Assembly: GCA_024867545.1 (NCBI GenBank)
Contig: JANFNE010000003.1
Location: forward strand, 620,001-684,000
Length of the DNA: 64,000 nt
DNA from: Phytopythium helicoides
Lineage: Eukaryota; Oomycota; Peronosporomycetes; Pythiales; Pythiaceae
Direction of reading: 5' to 3'
Shown here: one piece after another, positions 42,491 through 53,841 of the stretch
How positions within the stretch are numbered: the first letter of the stretch is position 1
Layout: every line of letters starts with the position of its first letter
Program-made: the position numbers and the translations under genes
Notes under the pieces: generated by a model
The model's database searches: none
What the model was told of the DNA's origin: nothing
The model's input: only the letters and a program-made list of their open reading frames with translations

Positions 42491-43651
42491 ATGGGCCCAC
42501 CAAGCAGTCCCAGGCTCCAATCGCAGTCGCAAGACCCTGCCGAGCCCTTCCGCGTGCTGCTCTTCTACAAGTACGTGGCGCTGGGCGACGCGCAGCGCGT
42601 GGCGCAGTGGCAGCGCGCGCTGTGCGAGTCGCTGGCGCTCTTCGGCCGCCTGCGCATCGCCAGCGAGGGCGTCAACGGCACGCTGGGCGGCTCTCGCGCC
42701 GCCGTCGACGCGTACGTCGAGCAGATGCGCAGCTACGTGGACGAGAGCAGCGGCCAGCGGCCGTTCCTGGACGTGGACTGGAAGACGAGCGACTCGCACG
42801 TGCGGCCCTTCCCGGAGCTGCTGGTGCGCGTCACGCGCGAGCTCGTGGCGCTCGAGCTGCCTGACGAGCAGTGCGACCTCGCGCTCACGGGCACGCACCT
42901 CCCCCCGGCCGAGTTCCGCGAGCTGCTGCTCCGCGAGCCGCAGCAGGACGTGGCCGTCATCGACGTGCGCAACGCGTACGAGTTCAGCCTCGGGCACTTC
43001 GACGGCGCCATGAACCCCAAGACGAGGCGCTTCGGCCAGTTCCCCGACTGGGTGCGCGCCTCGCTGCCAGAGCTCCAGAGCAAGGACAAGGTGCTCATGT
43101 ACTGCACCGGCGGCATCCGCTGTGAGAAGGCCAGCGCCTTCCTGCGCCACCTGGGCGTCGACAACGTCTACCAGCTGCAGGGCGGCATCCACCGCTTCCT
43201 CGAGCAGTTCCCGGACGGTGGAGGCGTCTTCCTCGGCAAGAACTTCGTCTTCGACGAGCGTGTCGCCGTGCCACCCGCCGGGATGAACGCAGATGGTATA
43301 ATACCTGGCGGTATACAGGAGCGCATACCTGCCGACGCGATAGCGGGCCGCTGCGAGCAGTGCGACGTGCCGCATGACGTGCTCTCGGGGGCTCGCTGCA
43401 GCTACTGCCGCATGCACGTGCTGCTCTGTGACGCGTGCGCGGCCAAGCTGCAGCCAGAGGACCGCTTCTGTGGCGAGCACGCCCCTCTCGTTGCTGGAGA
43501 CAGCGAAGAGCTCTACCAGCGAGCTGAGCAGCTCCGCGAGCGACTCAGAGAGATCGTCGGCCGCGGCAACAAGGGCAAGCGCCGTTCGCTTCGCAAGCAG
43601 CTTGACACGGTTGAGCGCCGCATGCTTCGTGTGGTTGAGGCAGCCGCGTGA
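42491..43651 (+). CDS. TSTD2: Rhodanese-domain protein, TSTD2/TrhO-like
   Basis: 386 residues, uninterrupted, from the ATG at 42491. The N-terminal part (VLLFYKYVALGDAQRVAQWQ, RLRIASEGVNGTLGG) is the UPF0176/TrhO-type domain. The rhodanese domain follows with the active-site loop YCTGGIRCEKASAFLRHLG, catalytic cysteine in the CTGGIRC motif, then VYQLQGGIHRFLEQF. The C-terminal third has a cysteine-rich zinc-binding-like region (CEQCDVPHDVLSGARCSYC, CDACAAKL) and a basic coiled tail. Bacterial TrhO hydroxylates tRNA wobble uridine; whether that holds for the eukaryotic TSTD2-like group is uncertain. The gene begins 226 bp after the PRP38 stop. Confidence 0.88.
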   Translation: MGPPSSPRLQSQSQDPAEPFRVLLFYKYVALGDAQRVAQWQRALCESLALFGRLRIASEGVNGTLGGSRAAVDAYVEQMRSYVDESSGQRPFLDVDWKTSDSHVRPFPELLVRVTRELVALELPDEQCDLALTGTHLPPAEFRELLLREPQQDVAVIDVRNAYEFSLGHFDGAMNPKTRRFGQFPDWVRASLPELQSKDKVLMYCTGGIRCEKASAFLRHLGVDNVYQLQGGIHRFLEQFPDGGGVFLGKNFVFDERVAVPPAGMNADGIIPGGIQERIPADAIAGRCEQCDVPHDVLSGARCSYCRMHVLLCDACAAKLQPEDRFCGEHAPLVAGDSEELYQRAEQLRERLREIVGRGNKGKRRSLRKQLDTVERRMLRVVEAAA

Positions 43652-43817
43652 AAAAAAACACCCGGGCGATGACACGGTTTGATCGCCAAGCTAGAGCAGT
43701 AGTGGTGATGCTGCTCGCCTCAAAGCTGGAGTAACATGGAGCGCTTTGGGCAGACTAATTTTGGTGCCTCCACGCTTTGCTTTGAAGACTGGTAGCATCT
43801 CATTGACCACTTTCAGC

Positions 43818-46800
43818 ATGTCGCGATCAAGTATCACCGCGACGACGACGATGCCTACGCCCTCAAGGAGGCCGACTCATCGCAGGTCAAGTGGTCGAGA
43901 CGGCTACGGCAGCTCCGTTGACAGCGCAAAGCGACGATCCCGAGTTTCCACAACCTCGACTTCGTCCGCTTCTTCATCCTCTCTTGCTAACGAATGGCGC
44001 GCACACGAAGAAGACCAAGCAACGCGAGTGATTCAGCGCGCGGTTCGAGCGCACTTGAGTCGGAGACGACTTACGCGGCTTGTACGACGTATCTACGACA
44101 AGCGAGTCGACCCTATCACACAGCGAGTGTTTTACGTCAACTTGCTCACGAACGAGAGCTCCTGGGATCCGCCAGCACTGCTCGCACGCTTCGGATCTTC
44201 AAAGGCACAGGATGACCGTGAATTCGACGATGAACTTCTTGCAGGGATACCAAAGAAAGGTATGAACCAATCGCTCTCAAAAAGAGACGCAGCCGAGCGA
44301 ATACAGCGGCTCGGTCGCTCCTTTTTGGCACGCAAATTCATCCGGTCCCTGGTTCGGGAGGCTGTATATGAAGCTCGTGGACCCGAAGACGCGCACATTC
44401 TACTACCTCAACACGCGCACAGGTGCCCGGTCGGATGAGAAGCCGCCCTTCTTTCGCCGCATCGGAAAACGCTCGGGCAAGTCAAAGGACGAGATTGACG
44501 ACGAGGATGATCTCGAGATTGAACGCTTTCTTTTTCGTCAGGCTGTGTGCAAGATGTCAACTGCGACGGCAGCCAGCGGGTCTGCGGTGCTTGGTCGCTA
44601 CTGTGGCCGACTGTGTCTTTTATGCGATGCCGAGGCGCTTCCAAACGCCGAAGCCGCGCAGTCTGCACGAGTCACATGCAACTACGCACCTGATCGCATT
44701 CCTTTTCCCGTCTGCTCATCAATGAGCAGTTCTTCTCTACGATTCAGATCACGCCTTCCTCGTCAGATGAAGTTGTGGCGTTTACTCTTTGCGCTGTCGA
44801 TGAAGCCCAGTTCATATCAAGCACCAGTGGAAATCTCGTGCCGATATGTTTTGAAGAGAACGACCGAAAGCTAGGATGTGTGGCAGCTGTCGATGGAGTT
44901 GTGCGCGGAGATCTCGTCGAGGTGGTTTCCCACCCAACTAACAAGCTGCAAGCGGTGCGACCAGGTCGAGTTACTTGTGTTTCACCAAATGGGATCAACC
45001 CCCAACGCGTATCCCTCGGATGGGAAAGCGACGACGACGCTGACAACAATCGCGGGCTTGGGCGAGGAGGTGTTGTCTTCACTCGAGGTGGCAAGCTCGT
45101 GGGCATGCAGCGGCAAAACGGTGACAAAAGCGAATGCTGGACACTTCACGCCATCTTGACTGCGCTGACGGATCTCGTAAGTACGTGTCTTCATCGTCTT
45201 GGTGGAGGCTTACATTGCACTTACCAATAGTAATGGTACCTTCACATGCAGCTCCCCCAGCTCCACTTTTGCTCGCGACTAGAGTGGCTTCAAGCTGCAT
45301 TGACGCCTACTGGCATCTCCCAAGACGATGGCGCCCTCAACAGGGCCTCGACGTTTCTTTCGAGCTTGAGGTTTGCGCACTCGAAGCGAAACGAACAGAA
45401 GCCTCAACACCACGAGCTAGTCGATCTTCGGTTAGCGAATTTGTGCGTGTGTATGCTGGATCTAGATCTAGCAGTCATATTGAAGGCTTGGGGTGCGCTG
45501 TACTTCATATCCTGCGGTGTCGTGTCGTCACCGGCATGAAGAAGAGCGTTTGGAGCGACAGTGCTCGTGTTCGAACACTCCCAAAACCGTCCATCGCGTG
45601 GAGATTACAGCAGTGCTCCAGTTCAGAGGAAGCAGTGAAGCGTCTAAGAGCAAGCCGCCGTGCTCTGGATCGCCTCGCGGTACTCCGCAGCATCCAATGG
45701 TTGACTTCCCAATTCGAGAAAGTAGGATTCGCACAGACGCGAGACGATGAAAGCGATGACGACACCACGGAGGCTAGCGATGGAAGGCAGCAGTTTGAGA
45801 TGGAAGTTGAGGCTTGCGGGGGATTTGACGAACTGTTTGCGCTGGTCTTGTCAGAAGAAGGACCCAGCTCAGAGCCCGACGGAATAACGGCACAACTCCT
45901 AACGCTCCAGCTCTTGACTGGGATGACGAGGTTGAGGCAGCGCACACTCCAGTGGCTCACGCTAACAGCACAAATTCAGGGGCTATGTGAATTCCTCGAT
46001 CGAATAGCATCACTAGACGATAGCACTAAAGAGTCTCGAGTCATAGCCACACTGGAACTATTGGGGGTGCTGGCCGATGGCAGTGCATCAGCTGCACACG
46101 CATGCGTGCAACTTGGCGATGTTGTGCCAATATCACTCCGCCTTGTTGCACCACCAACGCTTACTGATCGAGAGTCTCTGTTGAGCGCGGAAGCTGTTGC
46201 AGCTGAGGGGTGCCGGCTTTTATCCAAGCTTGCATACCAGCACGGTGCGTTTTCAGCCTTGTTGCTGTCACATTAGTTGGTGCTTCCAACTTACCCAACT
46301 ATTGCAATAGATGTCGGGAAGTGGGCCATCATGCAGAACGGCGGCATCGCAAGCCTGAGCCACACACTCAGCATCTTTCGCGAATCCAGCGCGCAAGTGC
46401 TCTACTGGTCGCTGCTGACACTTGGCCATATTGCATACGCTCTTCCGCCGATCGATGAGAATGACCCGGATAACTCAATTCCAATTGACGAGGCCCATCG
46501 ACAACGACGCGAGGAGTTTGACGCTGTCAGCGAAGCCTGCGCGCTCGTCATGACCATCTGCACGTGTCGCGCGCATTACTTGACGCGCCTCCGTGAGCTC
46601 GAGTTGGCCTTAACTGCAGCACAAGCACGTTTAGACGCAATGTTGGCAATGGCAATGGGGGAAGAAGCCCGCAATGAAATTGACGCAGCCCACCACGAGG
46701 TCTCAACATTGGAAGGTGTCATCGCCGATTGGACTCGCGAAGACGTCGCACAAGCAGCCAACTATGCGCTGCGATACGTGCTCACACCCCGCGAGGCTCG

Positions 46801-47103
46801 CGTGCAGCGCGCGGCTACTCGGATCCTCCGCAAATTCAAATTCGGCGGCTGGAGATGGCTTTCGACAAGTGGGCCGAGACCGCCGAGTTTGATCGCCAAC
46901 GCAACATCATAAAGCGCATGCTTGCGACTGTAACAGAGCGGCAACTGCGTCCAGCGTTCCGCAAATGGGAGCAGCTCGTGTCATTTGAGCAGCGACAGCG
47001 CAAGTCCAAGTCGGTGCTGTACGCAATGGGTGCCACGGGTCTCGCACTTGACCTAGGCAAGAAAAAGCGCGAGCGATACCGCATGCTCGTGCTGCAAAAG
47101 TGA
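43818..47103 (+). CDS. IQ/WW composite protein with protease-like and armadillo-like regions (introns and frame breaks)
   Basis: Start at ATG 43818. An IQ motif (ATRVIQRAVRAHLSRRRLTR) is followed by a WW-like segment (VDPITQRVFYVNLLTNESSW, DPP), a second IQ motif (AAERIQRLGRSFLARKFIRS) and a second WW-like segment (LVDPKTRTFYYLNTRTG). From about 44770 a trypsin-like fold is suggested by AFTLCAVDEAQFISSTSGNL, LVEVVSHPTNKL and GRGGVVFTRGGKLVGMQRQ. An intron at 45177-45251 is followed by leucine-rich helices (LVDLRLANLCVCMLDLDLAV) resembling armadillo repeats, then a second intron at 46245-46310 that splices H-D-V-G. The C-terminus has Sfi1-like repeats (MAFDKWAETAEFDRQRNIIK). Unexplained frame changes occur near 44350, 44570-44750, 45510 and 46845, so exact protein is uncertain. 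Domains are read by eye; the protease-like assignment is weakest. Confidence 0.65.
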
Positions 47104-47581
47104 GATTGATATCCAAGCACGTACCATCGAGCGACGAAGGAATGAGACAAACAGACAACAAGAGCTGGCAACACATGAGGCATGAAAACGATTACAGCTT
47201 GACTTGTTACAGATACTCGCCCCTCGTTATACTTGTGCACGTCCCCTATAGGACGGTTGACATCGCTCACAAGACAGCTTGGAACTGAGGATCACCGACC
47301 GTGGCATCATGAACTACATGCGCGTCGTCAAGGATAGACGTAGAGTTATCACCAGTCGTAGTCGCCTCTGCGAGAGCAGCTGACGCAACTGATAAAGCCG
47401 CGCTCTCGGAGGACTCCAGTAGTCCCGTCGTGTCCATCGACTGTTTGTCAGAGGTGTCTAGTGACGAGATCCAACCGAATTGCCGTCGTGATGCCCACTT
47501 GGTTCGCCAATATCTAACACATGATCTTGTCCGTCATAAGTGAGTTCAGAGCCTGTCGCAGCGTGCAGCTCGGCCATCGGA
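47104..47581. other. Convergent intergenic region
   Basis: 3' ends of the composite gene and of the transposase-derived gene face each other here. No terminal inverted repeat was recognised. Confidence 0.4.
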
Positions 47582-49344
47582 TCAGCCTGCGTTCTCATCA
47601 CTGCGGGCCTCTAGCCGGATCGCGTCCTGGACGCGCCGAATCGCTGAGATCGCGCTATCATCTCCCTCGTTGCGGTCTTTGAACACATGGAGGACATCTC
47701 GAAACGCCTTGAGTTTCTCCTGCAGTGATAAGCTTTGACCTAGCGACACAGACTCGTCCACCGTCTCATCGATCTCGTCCTCTGGAACATCACCCACACA
47801 CTGGACAATGTCGAAGAACTCCTCGTGCACCGTGCTTTCAGCTAACGCCTCGTCGTTCAAGAACTCGCTGATGGGCATCAAATCCGAAATTCGCAAAAAC
47901 AGTAACAAGTGCTCGAGTTCGGTATCGAGAAACAGATCCTCTTCTTGGCTCTGTTCTGGGTCAAGAGTGAGGCGATCTCGAACAAGGTGCGTTGTCATCC
48001 ATGCTCGCGTGATTGTAGAGCTCGAGATCTCTTCCCAACTCGTGGTTGCCCACTTCATCGCTTGTAACACATCGACATCGAATGATAGTGTCTTCGTCAA
48101 CTCTTGGCGCTCAATCGCGTACCGCAAGTGGTGCCGGCGGAATCGCTTTTTAAACGTCGAAAGCACACCAGATGTGATGGGATTCAGCATTTGCGAAGCT
48201 CCTGCGGGCAGCACAAACACTACCACGTTGGTCAGGTCTAGATGAGAGACGACGTGCGAAGCGACTTCGTTCAGGAACAGCAGGATCTGGCGCTTCTGGT
48301 GCGCCATCGCAAAGTCCAGGCGCTGTATCCACCGCGAGAAAATAACGCCAGTCATCCACGCCTTGTGATTCCAGAAGTAGTGGAGACCATGCTGATCCGC
48401 GGTCTTTTTCCTGAAGCATTTCGGGTGGTCGTGGTGCGACACAAAAAGCGGCTGCAATTTCTCGGAGCCGTCGGCGTTCGCTGCGAGAGCCGCAACAAAC
48501 CGCTTCTTCGAGCGCATCGGATCCTCCTGTAGCGCGTTCAGCATCGGCGGCAGAGTGTACAGCACAATGGTCTCGTCCATGGCGAATATATCCTGCGGCA
48601 GGTACTTGTCCGTCTCCTCCACGAGCGCCTCCATGGTCGAAAAGTAAATGACTCGGCGATTGCTCTTTGCGTCGGCGACGGAAGATGCTCCAGAGAGTCC
48701 GCCGTTTGCCGCGCCGCTCTGGTGGTTGTGGTGGTTCTCTGCGTTGAACTTTCGGAAGCTAAAGTTGTGGCGCAGCTGGAACGAGTGCAGCCATCCGTTG
48801 GAGAACTCTGGCTGCTCGTTCTCGGGGATCTGCAGCATGCGCGCAAAGTGCTTGGCCTTCTCCTTGGTCAGGTCGCCCTGCACCGTGATGCCCCTGTGCG
48901 CGCACTGGATGACCCAGTTGGCAAGCGCGTTGTCAAGCTCGGGGTGCTGCACCACGCGGCGCTTCTTGATGCCGAGCTCCAGCGTGCTCATGTTGGTGAA
49001 CTCGTGCTGCCTGCGCAGGATGCCCGAGATGGTCGACTGCGCGGGCGTCTTCTTGAGGTTGAACTCGTGCTTGGTCCACTGCGCCAGGTCCTTCTGCGAC
49101 ATGACGCCGCCCGTGCGCTGGTAGAACTCGCAGATGAGCTTGCGCTGGTAGTTGGTCAGGTTCCCGTTCCCGGAGCCGCGCGCGCGCGTCGCCCGCCCCG
49201 CCGCCGCCGCTCCCGGAGCCGCCGGAGCCGCCGCGGAACTCGCTGGAACGCCCGCCGGTGCTCTGGGGCCTGCTCCGGGGACCCCGCGGCCGCTCCGGAG
49301 CCCACGGGGCCCTCGGCGTCGCCGCCCGTGCGCCGCTTAGCCAT
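47582..49344 (-). CDS. Pogo/CENP-B-like transposase-derived protein with altered DDE triad
   Basis: From the ATG at 49344 (MAKRRTGGDAEG), a very GC-rich low-complexity N-terminus shifts frame near 49190. The following part is open to the stop at 47582: LTNYQRKLICEFYQRTGGVM is a psq/CENP-B-type helix-turn-helix, then a second CENP-B-like DNA-binding region (ELDNALANWVIQCAHRGITV, SNGWLHSFQLRHNFS) and a DDE_1-like core. Counting from the M at 49102, D176 (FAMDETIV) is kept. The second catalytic position is N278 (ILLFLNEVASH, usually D) and the third is T310 (MLNPITSGV, usually QPLDQGV). About 190 further residues follow, acidic and unlike transposases. It is probably a host-domesticated DNA-binding protein rather than an active transposase. 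Confidence 0.78.
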
Positions 49345-49526
49345 GCTCGCCCTCCGCTGCTCGTCCTTTCCCGCGCCAAAGTGGGGCCCTCCAAGGAATG
49401 ATTCCCCGCCGAAGAAGGGGGGCCAGCGCGGGTTGCGCATTCAGAGGGAAACCAGTTGCAATCTAGCAACTATCCAAGACTCAAAGTATGACTACAGTTG
49501 CGGAATAGAGATGGGATGACCCCCTC

Positions 49527-49541
49527 TCATTCAGCAACTCA
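49527..49541 (+). promoter_or_regulatory. Possible core promoter of FAN1 gene
   Basis: TCATTCAGCAACTCA resembles the oomycete initiator followed by a weak flanking element, about 70-80 bases before the ATG at 49611. It lies in the 266-bp divergent region shared with the transposase-derived gene. Confidence 0.35.
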
Positions 49542-49610
49542 TCTTTTTAGTGACGCATCCACTCCGGAACAGTGACGTCCCGCCTCGTTCAAAAGGTTGC
49601 AGTTGCCCTC

Positions 49611-52471
49611 ATGACCGATATGGAGGCCACCGCTGGTGATGGCGCGCGCTCCTCGACGGCTGCAGAGCTCAGCGCAGCGCCAGAGCACGAAGATGCGTAC
49701 GCGCGGCACCTGCGGCTGGTGCTGGCGGCGGTGGCGCGCGAGCGCCGAGGACTTGCGCGCGCTGCTTGGCGCCGACGAGCGCGCGGTGGCCGAGCAGTTC
49801 CTGGACGCGCTGTCGCCGCTCGAGCAGCAGGTGTACGCGCGGCTGTTCCAGCGGCGCGGTCCGTGGCTCAAGACGGCGTCGCTGCTCAAGTATTTCCGTT
49901 CGTGGTCGCCCAAGCATGAGGACGACGACGGGCGAGAGGAAGATCTCGCGGACGCGCCGATGGCTGAGCAGCTCAGCATGCTCCCCACGAACGCAGAGGT
50001 GCAGAGAACGCTGCAGCTGCTTATCGATCTTGGTTCCTGCAGCCACTTGCGGGTCGCAGTGATACGCAAGGCAGCAGGAGAAGAAGTGTGGCGACAGGAC
50101 TTGGAGGCGATCGAGCAGTGCGCGAACGCTGCAGAGCTGGCTGCGCTGCACAAGAAGCTTGTGGGAAGCAACGGCAAATCGAAGCGCGGCTTGTCGTCAT
50201 CAGCAGCTCAAGGCGCCGAATGTATTGACGGGAAGGCGGCGCTGCTTGACACAATCAGAGCGCGTTGTGGGCACGCAGCGACGAATTGACGGATCAAGAA
50301 TCCCAGTGGGCAAACTCATGCAACAGATATGGGTTGAGGGGTATCCGCTGAGCGGCAAGTCCCGCGACAACCATGTTGTTGTTCGTATCGCTCCTCAAGT
50401 ACGCCAGGTGCTATTACGCATGCATCGTCTCTTCTACTTCCAATCTACTTCACCATTTTCGTCAACATTGTCGCTTCCAAGTTCTTCTGACGTGAAGCAT
50501 CTCGTGGGCGTGGCCCTGTCAAAGTTTCATCACGAGCCAACGCAATGGCCGGGTCTACTCGTCTTCTTAAGAAAGTTCAGTACCCTTCGTACTCAATGGT
50601 GAATAAGCATCCTGTTTTCGAGTCGCCAGAGCAGTATGTATGCTATGAAATGGCCAGGCAGCTTCACAACTTGATGGGCTTTCTCGAGCAATTCATGGAG
50701 ATTGTTGTGCCCGAAGCACCTGAGCCAGATCTTGAGCTCAAGTGGATGCTCGGAGATTCTGTGCCTCCATTTCTAGCTTTCAAACGATTGGCTACGATCG
50801 TAGACAGTGCCGAAGAGAACGATAGCGGCTTTGAAGTGGTTGAAACAGCTACTACGAGCAAATCAGTAACCTCTTGGCAGCTTGATTCTTGGTCCCAGTT
50901 TTATAAAGTCCTCGGAGAAGAAATCTCGTCGCTCGATGACCTCGCTCTGGCTGCAAAGAGCTGTTTCTCTGCATATAACGCATGGACAGAGCAAACGAAA
51001 CGACTGATGCATATTCTCGCTCGAGTGGTGGCGAAGAAGTTCCAACCGTGCCTCCTTTCTTTGTGAAGTGCAATGCTGGTCACCGCTTAGCCCGCGCACT
51101 GCACATTGCTGTGGCACTATACGAAAAACAGCGCAAGTATCAAGTCGCAGTATTGCTGCTCAATGAGCTCCTCGCCTCTACGTTCCTACAGAGAAAGCGT
51201 GGATATTGGTGGGAGCGACTTGCGCTCAACTTGGAGCACCTCAAGTGCGCGGAGCAGGCACGGCAGACCTGCTGTCAACGCACTGAAAGATCCGTTTGTT
51301 CTCGAAGCCGATCGGATCGCAATTGAGCGCAGATATGCACGACTTCAAGGCAAGCTCGACACAGAACCCCCTGGCGACGACGAAGTGGTTGTTCAAGGCA
51401 ACGACTACGAGTACCGTGCAACCTACATGGTCGGTCGTCCCTTTGAACCGTGCAATGGGCGAAAAGTCTCGCTTTATTGGGTTCGACGATGAGCCCTGTG
51501 GGGTAGAGCAGCTTGTGCTTCAATACTATAATGTGAAGGACTCTGCCGAATCTGATAGCGGTACTGACAGCCTCAAGCGCGGCGGATGGTACGGTGTTCA
51601 TTGCGAAGGTATGGTACTGGGCAATCTGTTCGGTATCTTGATGTGGGATGTCCTGTACGCATGCGTCCCGATGTTTTCCAGACCCCATTTCAGACATCAC
51701 CGTTGGATTTCGGACATGCAGACGTGTTTTACGCTGCGCGAAAAACACTGATCGATGAGCGCCTTGCAGCAATTGAGAGCGAGTGGTCAACACGCGAGTT
51801 GCTTACAGAGTTTGTAGAGACGTGGAACCGCGAGTTTGGGAAGATGAGCCGGTTTGTGCATTGGCCTCGAGATTCGGGGGATGTGTCCCTCCAGTTCTTT
51901 CTTCTGGTCCTTCTGGGACTGGAACGGAAGTCGTTGGCCGCCTTGCTGAGGTACATGTCAACGTCGAAAGAGTTCCATCACGCTCAAAATGGACTTCCTG
52001 ACTTGGCGATGGTTCGAGTTGTGCGGCAAGATCTTGAGAACGACAAGAGCAGTGATGGGTCGAAGTATCCGATTCATGAAGAGAGTGGATGCCTCGATGT
52101 GTACACATATTGTGGCATGGATTACAATGTCAACATGAACCGGAGGGACCCGAGCTCTACTGACGATCAAGCTACAGACGGTGATGGCAAACCAGAAGTC
52201 GATGCTGTCGAAAGCGTCCTATCGACTCATTGACGACTCCAAGTGGCAAGTTCAATTAAAGCTTGTCGAGGTGAAAGGACCGCGTGATCGTCTGAGTGAC
52301 AAACAAACGTTGTGGCTTCAAGTGCTAACCGAAGATATTGGGATCGATACAAGTGTTATGCATGTTGTCGAGGAGCAAACCCAAGTTGACAAGCAGAAGG
52401 AGAAGCGCAAGAAAACTAGCGCAAAAACGAAAAAGCCAACCGGGGAAGCGAAAAAGCGCCGAAAAGGATAA
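49611..52471 (+). CDS. FAN1: FAN1-type structure-specific nuclease with VRR-NUC domain (frame breaks)
   Basis: Repairs interstrand crosslinks as a 5' flap nuclease (family knowledge). Starting at ATG 49611, the order matches FAN1: the early helical part (HLRLVLAAVARERR, then AEQFLDALSPLEQQVYARLF, RRGPWLKTASLLKYFR), a middle TPR-like part (LARALHIAVALYEKQRKYQV, WWERLALNLEHLKCAEQA), and the C-terminal nuclease with GGWYGVHCEGMVLGNLFGIL, WDVLYACVPMFS, GLPDLAMVRVV and KLVEVKGPRDRLSDKQTLWL. The catalytic D in GLPDL and the E-x-K of VEVK are present. The protein ends in a lysine-rich tail. No SAP or UBZ region is visible. At least five frame changes (about 49745, 50280, 50565, 51050-51270, 51430, 52205) interrupt it. 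The continuous homology suggests indels, with some introns possible. Confidence 0.85.
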
Positions 52472-52581
52472 CGAACTATTTATACGTTGATTGCTGAGTG
52501 AGATATGGAGACCATCTTTCGCCAGTCTTGTGGTGCTTCCCTCCTTCCACTGAACTATTCTCGCCGCCACCAAAAGCAACA

Positions 52582-53628
52582 ATGAACGAGGGTGGCGCTG
52601 GTGCTCGACCTTGGGCAGGCGTGTCAATTCCTGATCGAAGTTGTCGCCGCTTCATGGTACGTCCCAGTGAAGACGAGAGCACCAAGTCGCCGCAAATCGT
52701 TGATGGAGTACGAGTCGAATGGATGCCTTACTACCCAGCAGCAACACACTTCGAGACTTCGTCCATGGCCCCGCAACAGTGCCAAGGCATCGATTCAGAT
52801 AGCGTCAATCCGTGTGGAACGCTGTATTTGCCCCTTTTGGCTACGCGATCTGCTCTCGGCATGAAAACCAGCGCCTCGATGCCAACGACCGCCCTGCTTG
52901 GCTATTTGCAACTCGAGCAGAGATTGAAATGATCGACTGCATGCGCGTCAACGGATGGACGGCCGAGTACTTTTTCGCTATCGCGAGTCGTGCACGCTGG
53001 ACGCGCAGTTCGAGCGGTGGCAGCAGTCAAATCGATGATATTAGTCAACGGCTTCATGAATCAACAGTGCACGAGAGCAATCCCACTTCACCTTCCGAGG
53101 CTAATGCTGCGATGTCGAGCTTGAGTGACGATGATGACGTCATTTTCATGGGTGTGTCAAGGCCGCCATCTCCTCCAGGGCAACATGCAAGCGCTCCTGC
53201 GCCTGCCGCATCGACAGGGACCATGTCATTCCACATAGAAGGCGAGCTTCTCTTCAACATCGGCGTCCCACCACCTTCGGCACCACCGCGGACTAGCCGA
53301 ACGACTCGCCTCCGGTGGCATCGATCCGAACAGCGTCGATCTGCTGCAAGCAGAAGGGAGAGCAGGCGTGCAAAATCCAACGCGACGACATTTGCATCAA
53401 ACCCGCAACCAAAGACTGCGCGGACAGGCGAAAATGGGCAAAGCCGAGCTCCCCTCCCGACAACGAGGGCTCTTCGATGATCGAGGCTACTCCACGCGTC
53501 TCGTTCCAAACCAGTCGGGCTACGCCGTCAGCAGCTACAGCAGCACAAATCGCGAGACGCCGGATCCTTCGAGCTCACGTTGCGCGCAGGCGGCGGCGGG
53601 CCGAGTCCCTCGACGAGTCGTAAGTTGA
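52582..53628 (+). CDS. Unrecognised protein, paralogue of the gene at 61.2-62.7 kb (frame breaks)
   Basis: Not recognised. From ATG 52582 the first frame gives MVRPSEDESTKSPQIVDGVR. Near 52815 it passes to a second frame with FAPFGYAICSRHENQRLDAN then PAWLFATRAEIEMIDCMRVN and GWTAEYFFAIASRARW. Next come an acidic SLSDDDDVIFMGVSR, which looks like a SUMO-interacting or similar short motif, and HIEGELLFNIGVPPPS. The second frame stops near 53480; a third frame (LAERLASGGIDPNSVDLLQA) may be the true continuation, to 53628. The same order of blocks (VDGV, ATRAE-EM-D-MR-GWTAEYF, DGE-F-VGVPPPS) is found on the minus strand at 61222-62696, so these are conserved blocks of one family. Confidence 0.6.
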
Positions 53629-53841
53629 AGATCGCACGGTGGCATCAACGGTGACCAATGCCACTTGTGATGATCGCGACGTCAACGCGCGTCCAGTCGC
53701 GCCTTCCGCGAATCCTTCCTCGGCAGCATTGATGACGTTGCCTCCAGGCTATGTGCTCATCGTGGGATCTGCGGCTTCCGACGAAAGTTCGCTGTCCGCT
53801 ATCATTTACCAATTCGCCAGTTCGCACCCGTCGCCACTGCC

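Noticed and set aside
42353..43675. 440-codon antisense frame over the rhodanese gene
   Set aside because: Shadow frame; the plus strand carries clear rhodanese motifs.
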